64,000 nt of DNA from assembly GCA_905221605.1 (NCBI GenBank), contig CAJNDS010000113.1, forward strand, positions 334,174-398,173, written 5' to 3'. Numbering within the stretch: position 1 is the stretch's first letter; each line of letters begins with the position of its first letter. A program made the position numbers and the translations under genes. The stretch is from Symbiodinium natans (taxonomy: Eukaryota; Sar; Dinophyceae; Suessiales; Symbiodiniaceae). This document shows positions 37,293-47,613 of the stretch, piece after piece. The notes beneath the pieces are model-generated. The model had not been told where the DNA came from. It saw nothing but the letters and a program-made list of their open reading frames with translations, and made no database searches.

Positions 37293-37647
37293 TGAATCCG
37301 AACCCCCGGCTTAAGGCTATACAGGTACATGGACCCTCTGGGAACACTTGGGCATCGCAGAAGCCATCTTGCAATAAGGGCACCCTTTTTGGGTTTAGGG
37401 TTTAGGGTTTAGGGTTTAGGGTTGAGGGTTTAGGGTTTAGGGTTACTTTATACCAGAGCCTTGAACCCAAAAAAGGGAAAGGGCACCAAGACACTTTTGA
37501 CTCTCCGAAGCCCTCACCCTAAACCCTAAACCCTAAACCCTAAACCCTAAACCCTAAACCCTAAACCCTAAACCCCAAAACCCTAAACCCTAAACCCTAA
37601 ACTCCTACATCCTCAGTTCGAAACCTCTAAACACTAAATCGACAACT

Positions 37648-37719
37648 ACGACTCCGAAGACTTTAGAAGCCTCCGTCCGAAAGGGCGGCTTGCTGCTTGC
37701 GCCATCCTCTCAAGGCTTT
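37648..37719 (-). CDS. Basic terminal exon
   Basis: Reads SLERMAQAASRPFGRRLLKS then SES and TAG. Confidence 0.5.
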
Positions 37720-38099
37720 TGAGGGTTTAGGGTTTAGGGTTTAGGCTTACCTTAGGGGGGTTTCCGTTCAGGGTTTAGGATTTAGGGTGTAGGGTTTAGG
37801 GGTTGGGGTTTGGGGTTTAGGGTTTGGGGTTTAGGGTTTGGGGTTTAGGGTTTAGGGTTTAGGTTTATCTTAGGAACAGACAACCCTACTGCTGTTGCAG
37901 GCTCTCATGATAAAAATCCTTTAGAAATAGACAGGGTTCGAAGTTTAGGGTTTGGGGCTCAGGGCTTCAAATCCCTTCAAAAATGACAAGCCTGCACCTC
38001 GTGGATGCAAAGCACACAAAAGGGTTGAGGTTCGGGTTTAATGTTTAGGGTTTAGGGTTTAGGGTGTAGGGTTTAGGGGGTAGGGCTTAAGGCTTAGAA

Positions 38100-38550
38100 A
38101 AGCCATCTTCTGCTACTGGTTTTTGAGAACCGTTCTTGATGCAACACTTGCGAGTTCTTGACCAGCAGCTGGGGATTCGGGCAAACTACTATTTGCTGAA
38201 GAACCACCAAAAAAACGATAAATACCTATTTTTCTGATCAAAAAAGATTTTTTGGGAGGATCTTAAGCAAAGAGTAGGTAAACCTTTGTATCCCAGACTA
38301 CTAGACCCAAGAGCAACCTAGGCAACCTAGAAACAAAAAGGGTGCTCTTTTTGGTTTACAACCCTAAGCCCTAAAGCCTAAACCCTAGAATCCTAATGCC
38401 CTTAAACCCTAAACCCTAAACCCTAAACCCTAAACCCTAAACCCTAAACCCTAAACCCTAATTACAGTTTACAGGAGCTTATAAGAGCCAAAGGCACGTA
38501 GTCGTCAAGCCATCGAGCTCTCCAAAGTGGCCAGACCTTAACGAGCGGCT
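38100..38550 (-). CDS. Two minus-strand exons downstream of the duplicated exon
   Basis: 38550-38488 reads LKPLVKVWPLWRARWLDDYV. 38170-38100 (acceptor GAATCCCCAG) reads LLVKNSQVLHQERFSKTSSR. A plus frame in the second island (AIFCYWFLRTVLDATLAS) is an alternative. A family XI element lies at about 38190-38285. Confidence 0.45.
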
Positions 38551-38809
38551 TCAGTTTACAGGGTTTAGGGTTTAGGGTTTAGGGTTTAGGGTTTAGGGTT
38601 TAGGGTTTCAAGTTAAGGTGCGTCGTCAGCTTACAGGGAGGGGGGGGGGGCGACCCTGAGAATGGCTTTGGGTTAGGGGCCCCAGACACAAAACTGGGCC
38701 TGAGGGAAAAAGAAGGGCTTAAGGGTTCAGGGTGTAGGGTTTATGGGGGCTTCGGGTTTAGGTTTAACTGAGATTTTGGGTGTGCATTTTGGGGTGAGTT
38801 CCCTCCTAG

Positions 38810-38943
38810 AATGCGTCCCTTCACGAAGGGCCAGAATGCCCTTGGGGCTGCATGGATGCCCGGTGATGGTGTCGGGCAGGTTCTTCTGGGTCTCGAAGAC
38901 CCCCATGTAGAGGACATGACCCGGGTCGATGCTGGGAACAGCG
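38810..38943 (-). CDS. Duplicated exon, copy 1
   Basis: The minus strand reads VPSIDPGHVLYMGVFETQKN then LPDTITGHPCSPKGILALRE. Copy 2 lies 431 bp upstream with a single amino-acid difference (HPR in place of HPC). Confidence 0.6.
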
Positions 38944-39240
38944 GGTTTAGGGTTTAGGGTTTTAGGGTTTAGGGTTTAGGGTTTGGGTTTAGGGTTTAGG
39001 GTTTAGGGTTTAGGGTTTAGGGTTTAGGGTTTAGGGTTTCAAGTTAAGGTGCGTCGTCAGCTTACAGGGAGGGGGGGGGGGCGACCCTGAGAATGGCTTT
39101 GGGTTAGGGGCCCCAGACACAAAACTGGGCCTGAGGGAAAAAGAAGGGCTTAAGGGTTCAGGGTGTAGGGTTTAGGGGGGCTTCGGGTTTAGGTTTAACT
39201 GAGATTTTGGGTGTGCATTTTGGGGTGAGTTCCCTCCTAG

Positions 39241-39374
39241 AATGCGTCCCTTCACGAAGGGCCAGAATGCCCTTGGGGCTGCGTGGATGCCCGGTGATGG
39301 TGTCGGGCAGGTTCTTCTGGGTCTCGAAGACCCCCATGTAGAGGACATGACCCGGGTCGATGCTGGGAACAGCG
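39241..39374 (-). CDS. Duplicated exon, copy 2
   Basis: Same as the 38810-38943 exon except one codon (CGC for TGC in the HPxSPKG segment). Confidence 0.6.
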
Positions 39375-39672
39375 GGTTTAGGGTTTAGGGTTTTAGGGTT
39401 TAGGGTTTAGGGTTTGGGTTTAGGGTTTAGGGTTTAGGGTTTAGGGTTTAGGGTTTAGGGTTTAGGGTTTAGGCTTTAGGGTTTAGGGTTTAGGGTTTAG
39501 GGTTTAGGGTTTAGGGTTTAGGGTTTATGGGTTTAGGGTTTAGGGTTTAGGGTTTAGGGTTTAGGGTTTAGGGTTTAGGGTTTAGGGTTTAGGGTTTAGG
39601 GTTTAGGGTTTAGGGTTTAGGGTTTAGGGTTTAGGGTTTAGGGTTTAGGGTTTAGGGTTTAGGGTTTAGGGT
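39375..39672. repeat. Longest telomere array in the window
   Basis: About 42 G-rich units with rare TTTAGGC and TTTATGGG variants. Confidence 0.97.
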
Positions 39673-39785
39673 CAGGATGTACCCGCCGAGCCGGTTGATG
39701 TTCTGCGTGATGGCGGCATCCTCCATACAGACTTGGCAGGTGCCATGGATGACAATGGGGAGCCCGAGCCGAGACCATGACAGCA
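39672..39785 (-). CDS. Exon, same gene as the duplicated exon
   Basis: The minus strand reads LSWSRLGLPIVIHGTCQVCM then EDAAITQNINRLGGYILT. CQVCMED resembles the first zinc pair of a RING finger, but the following spacing does not continue the pattern. Confidence 0.55.
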   Translation of the reverse strand, partial: CCHGLGSGSPLSSMAPAKSVWRMPPSRRTSTGSAGTS

Positions 39786-39891
39786 GGGTTTAGGGTTTAG
39801 GGTTTAGGGTTTAGGGTTTAGGGTTTAGGGTTTAGGGTAACAAAACTTGCCGGGCTTCGACGAGAGACAGAACTAACATGAACTAACCTAC

Positions 39892-40242
39892 CTGGGCAAG
39901 GGATGCGAAGCCGGCGGCCTGGTTACCTGGACCCTCAACCCTAAACCCTAAACTGCCCTAAACCCTAAACCCTAGACTGCCCTAAACTGCCCTAAACTGC
40001 CCTAAACCTTAAACTGCCCTAAACTGCCCTAAACCGCCCTAAACCCTAAACTGCCCTAAACCTTAAGCCCTAAACCCTAAACCCTAAACCCGAAACCCTA
40101 AACCCTAAACCCTAAACTGCCCTAAACTGCCCTAAACCCTAAACCCTAACCCTGTGACCCTACACCCGAAACACCGAACTGCAAACCTCGAACTCGCAGC
40201 CTGGGTTTCACGAACCATAAAGCCAAGAAAACGGAACCGCCC
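39892..40242 (-). CDS. Two exons; the upstream one RRM-like
   Basis: 40242 to about 40180 (acceptor TAGATGCAG) reads GRFRFLGFMVRETQAASSRF, similar to RNP1 plus helix 2 of an RRM and to the exon at 9403 (SFCFLGFDSADAASSAI). 39933-39892 reads GPGNQAAGFASLAQ with donor CAG|GTAGGT. A third RRM protein is plausible. Confidence 0.45.
39945..40150. repeat. Decamer-broken telomere array (CCCTAAACTG)
   Basis: Canonical CCCTAAA units interspersed with CCCTAAACTG units. Confidence 0.9.
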
Positions 40243-40561
40243 CTGCATCTAAACCACTGTTTAGGGTTTAGGGTTTGGGGACTTTGATGAATAGGTTCCC
40301 TTATAAAGAAGGAAGGGGAATTATCAAGCTATCCCAAAGCCTAGACCTAAACCCGAAACCCTAAACCCTAAACCCCAGGTCAAAGAAGGGTTTCGGGTTA
40401 GGGTTTAGGGTTTCGGGTTTAGGGTTAGGGATTATGGTTTAGGGGTTGCGGTTGCGGTTTTCGGGTTTAGGGTTTAGGGTTTAGGGTTTATGGTTTAGGG
40501 TCGGCTTTAGGGTTTAGGGTTTAGGGTTTAGGGTCTAGGGTTTAGGGTTTAGGGTTTAGGG

Positions 40562-40908
40562 CTTCTGAGCTCGGGCCAGCCAAGCCCACGGCCACTGAGA
40601 GCACTAGCCCTTCCAGCAGTCCTGGCTGAGATCGCCAGGGTTCGGGGGGCCGGGTTCCTTGGGGTTCTAGCGGTTCAGGGTTCAGGGTTCAGGCTTCAGG
40701 GTTGGGGGTTTTGGAATTTGAGGGTTTAGGGTTTAGGGTTTAGGGTTTAGGGTTTAGGGTTTAGGGTTTAGGGTTTTGGGGGGGGGTGGGGGACTGAGGG
40801 GTTTCGGCTTGAGGTTTGGGGCTTTGCTTCGGGTCCCCCACACCTGGTGACACTGACAATATCGCTCGCCACTGGCATCTCCAGCGCTGGTAGCTCGCTC
40901 CAGGTTCG
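40562..40908 (-). CDS. Two minus-strand exons
   Basis: 40908-40846 ends CACCAG|GTGTGG and is open in two frames (LERATSAGDASGERYCQCHQ or GASYQRWRCQWRAILSVSP). 40660-40562 reads QGTRPPEPWRSQPGLLEGLV then LSVAVGLAGPSSEA, a possible membrane helix. Confidence 0.4.
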
Positions 40909-40988
40909 GGTTTAGGACCCTAACCCTAAACCCTAAACCCTGAACCCTCAGACCTCAACCCTCAACCCTCAACCCTAAATTGAAACAG

Positions 40989-41190
40989 GGGACTGGGCTA
41001 AAAGTTCACGAGCCTCAACGGCTTATGGGGTTTGGACAAATACCGATATTCGCGAGAATCCCTGTAGAATTACTACAAGAAACGACAGGGACGGCACTGC
41101 GTAAGCAAAAAAGCATTGGTCTGAGAAAACCTGGGCCGAGCCAAAAAGAAGAAATCCAGGGCATCCTCCCCCGGAGGGTCCAGTTGGTTC
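40989..41190 (+). CDS. Exon of about 67 codons
   Basis: The acceptor ATTGAAACAG is followed by GTGLKVHEPQRLMGFGQIPI, FARIPVELLQETTGTALRKQ and ends LPRRVQLVQ before TTTATAGGG repeat. Likely the same gene as 41656-41840. Confidence 0.5.
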
Positions 41191-41504
41191 AGGGTTTAGG
41201 GTTTATAGGGTTTATGCGGTTTATGTATAGGGTTTATAGGGTTTGCAGGGTTTCTGGGTTTGTAGAGTCTATAGGGTTTAGAGGGTTTATAGGGTAGTAA
41301 TGTATATTAGGGAAGTAGAAATTTCCCAAGCCATACGGACTATGACTAGGGTTCTTTTGAGTACACAATGGAACTACAAATGGACCCTCTGGGAATCCAA
41401 GGCATCCTCGGATTAGACCCTAAACCGTAAATCCTAAACTCTAAACCTTAGAGTTTAGGGTTTAGGGTTTAGGGTTTAGGGTTTGGGGTTTAGGGCCAAT
41501 TTTC

Positions 41505-41585
41505 GGGGCTTGTCTGGGGCGTAGGAAATGAAGGACATTCAGGGTGCAGTACCTTCAGCTTGGGGGCTAGATCCTGGGACCGTGG
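41505..41585 (-). CDS. Exon candidate
   Basis: The minus strand reads SQDLAPKLKVLHPECPSFPT then PQTSPENW; a possible donor is CTGAAG|GTACTG. Confidence 0.4.
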
Positions 41586-41655
41586 GGTTTAGGGTTTAGG
41601 GTTTAGGGTTTAGGGTTTAGGGTTTAGGGTTTAGGGTTTAGGGTTTAGGGTTCAG

Positions 41656-41840
41656 CATCTCAAGTCCGAGCATTCACTAGTCGAGCAGCTTGTCAAGGGC
41701 TGGAATAAAACCCCACCCACCCAAGAAACCCATAACATTGAGAAAATACAAAGTCCACTCAATACATTCCCAGTAGGCTTAAAGCTCAAGGTCCAATTGG
41801 CCGAAAAACCAAAATCTAATTCTCAAACCGGGGAGGGTGG
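41656..41840 (+). CDS. Exon of about 60 codons
   Basis: The acceptor GGGTTCAG is followed by HLKSEHSLVEQLVKGWNKTP, PTQETHNIEKIQSPLNTFPV, GLKLKVQLAEKPKSNSQTGE. It runs into the 42-kb satellite. Convincing composition; family unknown. Confidence 0.55.
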
Positions 41841-41879
41841 GGTGGGGGGTGCATTTGGGGTGGTTTTGGAGGCAAACTT

Positions 41880-42735
41880 TCCCTAGGGCCCCCCCCTGGG
41901 GGAAAACAACCGTTTGGTCACGAAGGGGGTCAGGGTTTAGGGCCCCCCCGGGGGGAAAAAAACCATTTGGTCACGAAGGGGGTCAGGGTTTAGGGCCTTC
42001 CCGGGGGGAAAAAACCATTTGGTCACGAAGGGGGTCAGGGTTTAGGGCCCCCCCGGGTGGGAAAAAACAATTTGGTCACGAAGGGGGTCAGGGTTTAGGG
42101 CCCCCCCGGGTGGAAAAAAACCATTTGGTCACGAAGGGGGTCAGGGTTTAGGGCCCCCCCGGGGTGGAAAAAAACCATTTGGTCACGAAGGGGGTCAGGG
42201 TTTAGGGCCCCCCCGGGTGGAAAAAAACAATTTGGTCACGAAGGGGGTCAGGGTTTAGGGCCCCCCCGGGTGGAAAAAAACCATTTGGTCACGAAGGGGG
42301 TCAGGGTTTAGGGCCCCCCCGGGTGGAAAAAAACCATTTGCCCACGAAGGGGGTCAGGGTTTAGGGCCCCCCGGGTGGAAAAAAACCATTTGGTCACGAA
42401 GGGGGTCAGGGTTTAGGGCCCCTCCGGGTGGAAAAAAACCATTTGGTCACGAAGGGGGTGGAAAAAAACCATTTGGTCACGAAGGGGGTCAGGGTTTAGG
42501 GCCCAAAGGCTCGGTTTTGATCAAAAATCCAGAAAACGAGAGCCCACCCAGAAGCGTCGATTTCAGTACTAAAAAATCGCATTTTGAACTGGGACCCGGG
42601 CCGATCCTGGGGTCCCCCTCATTTGGGGTGTTTTTGGAGGCACGGCCCAGGACAAAAAACAATTTGGTCACGAAGGAGGTCAGGGTTTAGGGCCCAGAAA
42701 AAAAAACAACATGGTCACGAAGGTCATTAGGGTTT
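41880..42735. repeat. 52-bp satellite with one telomere unit per monomer
   Basis: About 12 copies of a 52-53 bp monomer (GGTCACGAAGGGGGTCAGGG TTTAGGGCCCCCCC.. then GGTGGAAAAAAACCATTT). Two outlying copies at 42660 and 42710 flank unique DNA that includes a second GCATTTGGGGTG..TTTTGGAGGCA motif also seen at 41855. Confidence 0.95.
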
Positions 42736-42779
42736 AAATATACATAGTAAGAGAGGGTTTAGGGTTTAGGGTTTAGCGT

Positions 42780-42853
42780 TCCGGGTTTCGGGCTCCTTCA
42801 ACTTAGGGGTCTCAGGGCGGCCTCCGGCCGGGGCGGGTTTGAAGATTGCGTCC
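42780..42853 (-). CDS. Proline-rich exon
   Basis: The minus strand reads DAIFKPAPAGGRPETPKLKE then PETR. Confidence 0.45.
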
Positions 42854-42944
42854 CTAAACCCTAAACCCTAAACCCTAAACCCTAAACCCTAAACCCTAAA
42901 CCCTAAACCCTAAACCCTAAACCCTAAACCCTAAACCCTCACAG

Positions 42945-43040
42945 CCTGGGCGCTGAACCTCCCAACCTCCTTCGAAGCTTCGAACCCTGGAACCTTGCTT
43001 CACAAGGAAAGCTCTGGGTTGGCCCCCGCGAAAAAATGTG
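42945..43040. CDS. Exon island, strand unresolved
   Basis: Plus reads WALNLPTSFEASNPGTLLHK; minus reads SFPCEARFQGSKLRRRLG after the acceptor GCCAACCCAG. Both are open throughout. Confidence 0.35.
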
Positions 43041-43327
43041 GCGGGGTTTAGGGTTTAGGGTTTAGGGTTTAGGGTTTAGGGTTTAGGGTTTAGGGTTTAG
43101 GGTTAGGGTTTAGGGTTTGGTCCTTACTGAATTGTAAGGGGGTCCCACTATTTAAGGGACTATGAAAATTGGGGGTCCCTTATTTTTTGAACCCCCCCCC
43201 CCCCTTAAAAGCCCAAACAAGGAACACATAGAACATCCCAAAAGCCGAGCTCGCACTTGCCTAGCCAAATCTTGCCTAGGGCGTTGGGCTGAGGGAATTT
43301 TTATGGGAAGAACCTACAAGAAGTAGG

Positions 43328-43384
43328 CGTTGGGGTGCTGAAAGTACAGCCCAACAACGAAACCGAACACTCGTACAGTGACCC
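43328..43384 (+). CDS. Exon, unrecognised
   Basis: The acceptor AAGAAGTAG is followed by VGVLKVQPNNETEHSYSD. Confidence 0.4.
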
Positions 43385-43484
43385 GAAACCCTGATTCCTG
43401 AACTTAAACCCTAACCCCTGAACCGTAGAGCCCCTAAACACCAAAAGGGACCAAAAACACCCCGAACCCTAGACCCCTCAAGGC

Positions 43485-43590
43485 CCCGCCCAGTTCCTGC
43501 GGGAACGGCACCGAAATTCCGCGAGTCCACGGAAAGCTTGCGATTGTCACCCTCCACCTCTTCAGGTTCTTCTTTCGGCCTTCGGGTTTA
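43485..43590 (-). CDS. Charged exon
   Basis: The minus strand reads PKEEPEEVEGDNRKLSVDSR then NFGAVPAGTG; a second frame (GRKKNLKRWRVTIASFPWTR) is also open. Confidence 0.5.
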
Positions 43591-43724
43591 GGGATTTAAG
43601 GCCCTTCCGCTTTTGGGTTTAATGTGGTCTCCTGATTTAGTGTGGGCCCCCCCCCCAAACTACAAAAAAAAGGGACCCCCCCAAACTAATTTTCGGCCCC
43701 GGCCCCCCCCACCGGCTCCTCTTC

Positions 43725-43862
43725 ATTTCTCTCCTCTCCTCTTCCCTCTCCTCTTCCCTCTCCTCTTCCTCTCCTCTTCCTCTCCTCTTCCTCTCCTCTT
43801 CCTCTCCTCTTCCTCTCCCCTTCCTCTCCTCTTCCTCTCCTCTTCCTCTCCTCTTCCTCTTA
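43725..43862. repeat. CTCTTCCTCTC microsatellite
   Basis: Pure pyrimidine on the plus strand, 10-11 bp unit, about 12 copies. Confidence 0.95.
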
Positions 43863-43917
43863 GGTAATGTTGTCTGCATATGAATTTAAACGGGATCCAT
43901 CTATCCCAACCAAGCCA

Positions 43918-44343
43918 GCCCGAAAAAAAAATATAATTCCGGGGGAGCAAACGTTTTTTATTATACGGCATTCGGGCAGCTGCTGGACTACCCCCTTTGA
44001 AATTTGATTGCCCGGCCTCGGTACAAATCATTTTATAAGGAAATCTTAGCTTTGGGGCTGGCCTGGAGGCTTAAGATTTCAGGGCCCGACAACCTCAGGC
44101 CTCAAGGTTTAGGAAGCCTCAGCCCTTAGGCCTCTGGATCCAAACCCAACTAGCCCACAAAAAAATATAATTCCGGGGGAGCAAAGGTTTATATAATACG
44201 GCATTCGGGCAGCTGCTGGACTACCCCCTTGGAAATTTGATTGCCCGGCCTCGGTACAAATCATTTTATAAGGAAATCTTAGTTTTGGGGTTGGCCTGGA
44301 GAATGAAGATTTCAGGGCCCGACAACCTCAGGCCTCAAGGTTT
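43918..44343. repeat. Tandem pair of a roughly 200-bp unit without telomere repeat
   Basis: AAATATAATTCCGGGGGAGC .. CCGACAACCTCAGGCCTCAA occurs at about 43925-44105 and 44162-44340 with few differences. Followed by a doubled donor-like motif CTCAGGTAAG (44345-44378). Confidence 0.85.
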
Positions 44344-45207
44344 AGCTCAGGTAAGCTCAGATGAGCTCAGCTCAGGTAAGTTTTTCTCCCTCTTCCGAAA
44401 CCCATGCCCGAAAACACTTGTCACTATTGTAGGGGGCAACTAATTTTTTGTCCCCTGAATTATTTTTTGAAAACTTTTCATTATTGGAGGCGTCCACACT
44501 AATCATGATAGGACATTAGGGTTTCGGGTTCGGGTTTCGGGAGCACACTTGGACTGAAACGGAAGCCCACTTGGAGATCTTTAGTAGGGAATGAGGGAAT
44601 GAGGTACCCCATAAAGGCCCTATCCAACCCCTTTCAGTTACTAAGTAGGGGGAAAGGTACATGGTCCCTTCATATGGGCCCTTGCGCAGAGGGCCCATTT
44701 GTAGTCCTATTGTGGTATTAGGTACACAGAAACCACTACTAAACTAAACCCTAAACCCTAAACCCTAAACCCTAAACCCTAAATCCCTAAATCCCTAAAC
44801 CCTAAACCCTATTCAAAATAGGGTTTGCGGGACCCAAGTTCCATAATGGTACAACAAATGGGATTTCTGGGTTACCTTCTTTAAAAGGTTCGGAAGTATG
44901 GGCCCGGGAGTGTGAGAGGGTTTAGGGTTTAGGGTTTAGGGTTTTGGGTTTAGGGTTTTGGGTTTTGGGTTTAGGGTTTGGAGTGTAGGGACAAGGGGTT
45001 CCCCAATTAAGGGCCCACCTTAAGGGGCCATGTAACTACCGGTTTAGGGTTTAGGGGGGTTTGGGGTTTAGGGTTTAGGGTTTAGGGTTTAGGGTTTAGC
45101 GTTTAGGGTTTAGGGTTTAGGGCCCCGGGATACGTGCAACATGCCTAACACTCTTGGTGTTTCGGATATTAGACTCGGATTTTGTTAAGGGTTTCTAAAA
45201 GGGCTCG

Positions 45208-45297
45208 GTAGCCCAGAAGCTATATTTTCATAAGGGCACCCTTTTTGTAGGAGAACCTTGAACCACAAAAAGGGGCAAGGGGTCCACTGGGCTACCA
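45208..45297 (-). mobile_element. Family II element without telomere insert
   Basis: GTAGCCCAGAAGC .. CCACTGGGCTACC, 90 bp; reference copy for the larger, interrupted members. On the minus strand it has GT and GAG ends. Confidence 0.7.
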
Positions 45298-45324
45298 CGG
45301 GTTGAGTTTTTTTTTTGGGGGGGG

Positions 45325-45425
45325 GGGGGGGGGCAGGGACCCTACTTCAAGGTAACTAGGGCGATGATCTAGAATGTTAGAGTAGAAGCCAAGATCCTGC
45401 TGGCCGAGTTGACATCCCTCAGCCG
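45325..45425 (-). CDS. Exon of about 30 codons
   Basis: The minus strand reads ATAEGCQLGQQDLGFYSNIL then DHRPSYLE, with donor GAA|GTAGGG. Confidence 0.55.
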
Positions 45426-45465
45426 TAGCCCTAAACCCTAAACCCTAAAGGGTCTAGTGGGTGTG

Positions 45466-45551
45466 TTGGGTTATGGCTGCGTGCTCGGGCTTCGACACGA
45501 CCAGTTCGAAGGTTGCAAGGAAACCCTTTCACAAGGCTCTCCGCTCTTCAA
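45466..45551 (-). CDS. Exon candidate
   Basis: The minus strand reads LKSGEPCERVSLQPSNWSCR then SPSTQP and TAA. Confidence 0.45.
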
Positions 45552-45839
45552 CCCTAAACCCTAAACCCTAAACCCAGAACCTAAATTCCAAACCGCAACA
45601 CAACCTAAACTCTAAGCCCTCAACCCTCAACCCTCAACCCTAAACCCTAAGCCCTAAAGAACTCAGGGTGTGAAGGTCCCTGTAGTCAGATCACTTAACG
45701 CCTCATGTCATGTTGGTGCACCCCAAAGCCTGCACCCTAATCCCGAAACAACAAACTACCCTAAACCCTAAACCCTAAACCCTAAACCCTAAACCCTAAA
45801 CCCTAAACCCTAAACCCTAAACCCTAAACCCTGCGCCAC

Positions 45840-46085
45840 TATACTTTGGTATAGGGTTCAGGGTCGGGTTCAGCGTTTAGGCGTTTAGGGCTTCGGGTGG
45901 TTTAACTTGAGGAGTTTGGGGATTGTGCGTTTAGATTCGTTTGTTGCGTATGGTTTGTGTAAGTTAGGGCTTGGCGCTTAGGGCATTGTGGCTTTGGTGG
46001 CGCTGAGCTTTTCCTTTGTTGCGTTTAACTTGTGGAGCTCAGGGTTTAGGTGCTTTGGGAACTGTTCGTCTAAAGGGTGAACCCG
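45840..46085. other. No gene seen
   Basis: G/T-rich decayed telomere-like sequence without splice-supported frames, ending at a family VII element (46088-46188). Confidence 0.6.
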
Positions 46086-46289
46086 AAGGGCCCATGTACC
46101 TGAATAGGGAGTACTTGGGCCTTGGAGTACCTCCTATAAGGGGACTTTAAGGCTCAAGTATTCCCTAAGTTTAGGTACATGGACCCTTAGGGGAACCCTA
46201 AACCCTAAACCCTAAACCCTAAACCCTAAACCCTAAACCCTAAACCCTAAACCCTAAACCCCAATATCCAAAAAAAAAAAAGGGAAACA

Positions 46290-46410
46290 GGGCCTACTCC
46301 CGGTCCCAGACGATTGAGCTGCCAAGGGGCCCAGCAGTGTCCATCAGGAATGTACATGTGCCTATGCTGGCCCGCTGCGACCACCTCACAAACTGCTTGG
46401 GGAGGCTGGG
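46290..46410 (-). CDS. Exon of about 40 codons
   Basis: The minus strand reads TQPPQAVCEVVAAGQHRHMY then IPDGHCWAPWQLNRLGPG. Good composition; its 3' end meets a family III fragment. Confidence 0.55.
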
Positions 46411-46545
46411 TGTAGGGTTTAGGGTTGAGGGTTGAGGGTTGAGGGTTTAGGGTTTAGGGTTGAGGGTTGAGGGTTTAGGGTTGAGGGTTTAGGGTCTAGG
46501 GTTCAGGGTTTAGGGTTTACCACATGAAAGGGACCGTTTGGCTAC

Positions 46546-46612
46546 CCTGCGATAACAAGGGGCCATGCAACTGCTTGGCGAGCTGACGGGCTTAGGTTGT
46601 CCCGATGAACCA
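46546..46612 (-). CDS. Exon candidate
   Basis: The minus strand reads GSSGQPKPVSSPSSCMAPCY then R, donor GCAGG|GTAGCC. Confidence 0.4.
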
Positions 46613-46742
46613 GCAAACCCCCCTAAACCCTAAACCCTAAACAGGCCCTAAACCCTAACCCTAAACCCCAAACCCTAAACCCCAAACCTTCAACTCTAAG
46701 ACCGAGACCGAGACGTTCACCTCAACAACCCGCGGGGACCGG

Positions 46743-46792
<50 letters not shown>

Positions 46793-46795
46793 AAA
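46743..46795. repeat. Poly-C run followed by poly-A
   Basis: About 40 consecutive C, then about 13 A. The longest homopolymer in the window and directly next to a family V element. Confidence 0.95.
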
Positions 46796-46798
46796 CCT

Positions 46799-46908
46799 AC
46801 TGGGAGGTGCATGGTACTTACTAACCACTTGTGGCTGTACTTATAACTGGAACTATAATATCCGTGAGTTATAATTTATACTGGTTTATGAAAAACCATG
46901 AACCTCCA
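46799..46908. mobile_element. Family V element without telomere insert
   Basis: CTGGGAGGTGCATGGTACTT .. AAAAACCATGAACCTCC; reference copy. A minus frame beyond it (46990-46920, TIHEPIVEVFGLRGLGAGFG) may be an exon. Confidence 0.65.
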
Positions 46909-47173
46909 AATAAACCCCTCATTCACCGAAGCCCGCACCTAGGCCTCTCAAGCCAAAAACCTCAACAATAGGTTCATGGATAGTTACTGGTGGGGTTTAG
47001 GGTTTAGGGTTAGGGCAGCTAGGGTTTAGGGTGTACTCAGGGTCTAGACCCAAGAGTAAGCTGTGAATGAAGAAGGGGGTGTAGGGTTCAGGGTTTGGGG
47101 TTAGGGTTTGGGGTTTAGGGTTTAGGGTTTAGGGTTTAGGGTTTAGGGCTAGGGAACCTAAACCTTAAAACAG

Positions 47174-47335
47174 GGAATCCGCCGACCCTGGCGGCGTGTT
47201 GAATAGGTTTCTGGAGGTGAAAACCTCCCGGCAGCTTTTCCGTGGAGGGCCAGGCGACCCACACCGCGTAAACTCATGGAGCATAGTAGGCGGTTTCGCA
47301 CAGGGCATAGGGGCTTTTTTGGAAAACAAACCCTA
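47174..47335 (+). CDS. Exon of about 53 codons
   Basis: The acceptor CTTAAAACAG is followed by ESADPGGVLNRFLEVKTSRQ, LFRGGPGDPHRVNSWSIVGG, FAQGIGAFLENK, running into poly-C. Confidence 0.5.
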
Positions 47336-47530
47336 CCCCCCCCCGGACCCCCCCCGCTACCCCCCCCCCCCCCCCCCCTACCTTTCCCCCCTTCAAGGAT
47401 CGTAATCAGGCATCAAAGAGGGCCACCCACACCTGCTACCCCCCCCCCACCCAAACACGGGTGCTGGGTCTGGCCTTTGTTCAACAAATTGCCCCATTTG
47501 GGTCCTGGTGCTACCCCCACGTTTCACAGA

Positions 47531-47613
47531 GGCGCGAGCGTTTCACAACTTTTTGGGATTCTGCCGAGCAGGCTGCGATGCTCTTCGAACCATGCGATGA
47601 GGAAAGCATCCTT
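47531..47613 (+). CDS. Terminal exon
   Basis: The acceptor CACGTTTCACAG is followed by RRERFTTFWDSAEQAAMLFE then PCDEESIL and TGA. A longer overlapping plus frame (HGCWVWPLFNKLPHLGPG ..) is open too, but this one has the better splice site and composition. Confidence 0.5.

Larger units (their letters stand above)
38609..39470. repeat. 431-bp tandem duplication
   Basis: The unit starting CAAGTTAAGGTGCGTCGTCA at 38609 recurs at 39040. I see only two or three substitutions between copies. Each unit contains one whole exon plus telomere repeat, so the duplication was probably made by unequal exchange between telomere arrays. Confidence 0.95.

Noticed and set aside
39672-39785. RING finger
   Set aside because: CQVCMED starts like a RING, but the next cysteines and histidine of the pattern are missing in the exon.
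41880-42500. CRISPR array
   Set aside because: Regular 52-bp spacing, but the monomers are continuous without variable spacers, and the context is eukaryotic.
43723-44031. Arg/Glu-rich protein on the minus strand
   Set aside because: It is translation of the CTCTTCCTCTC microsatellite.
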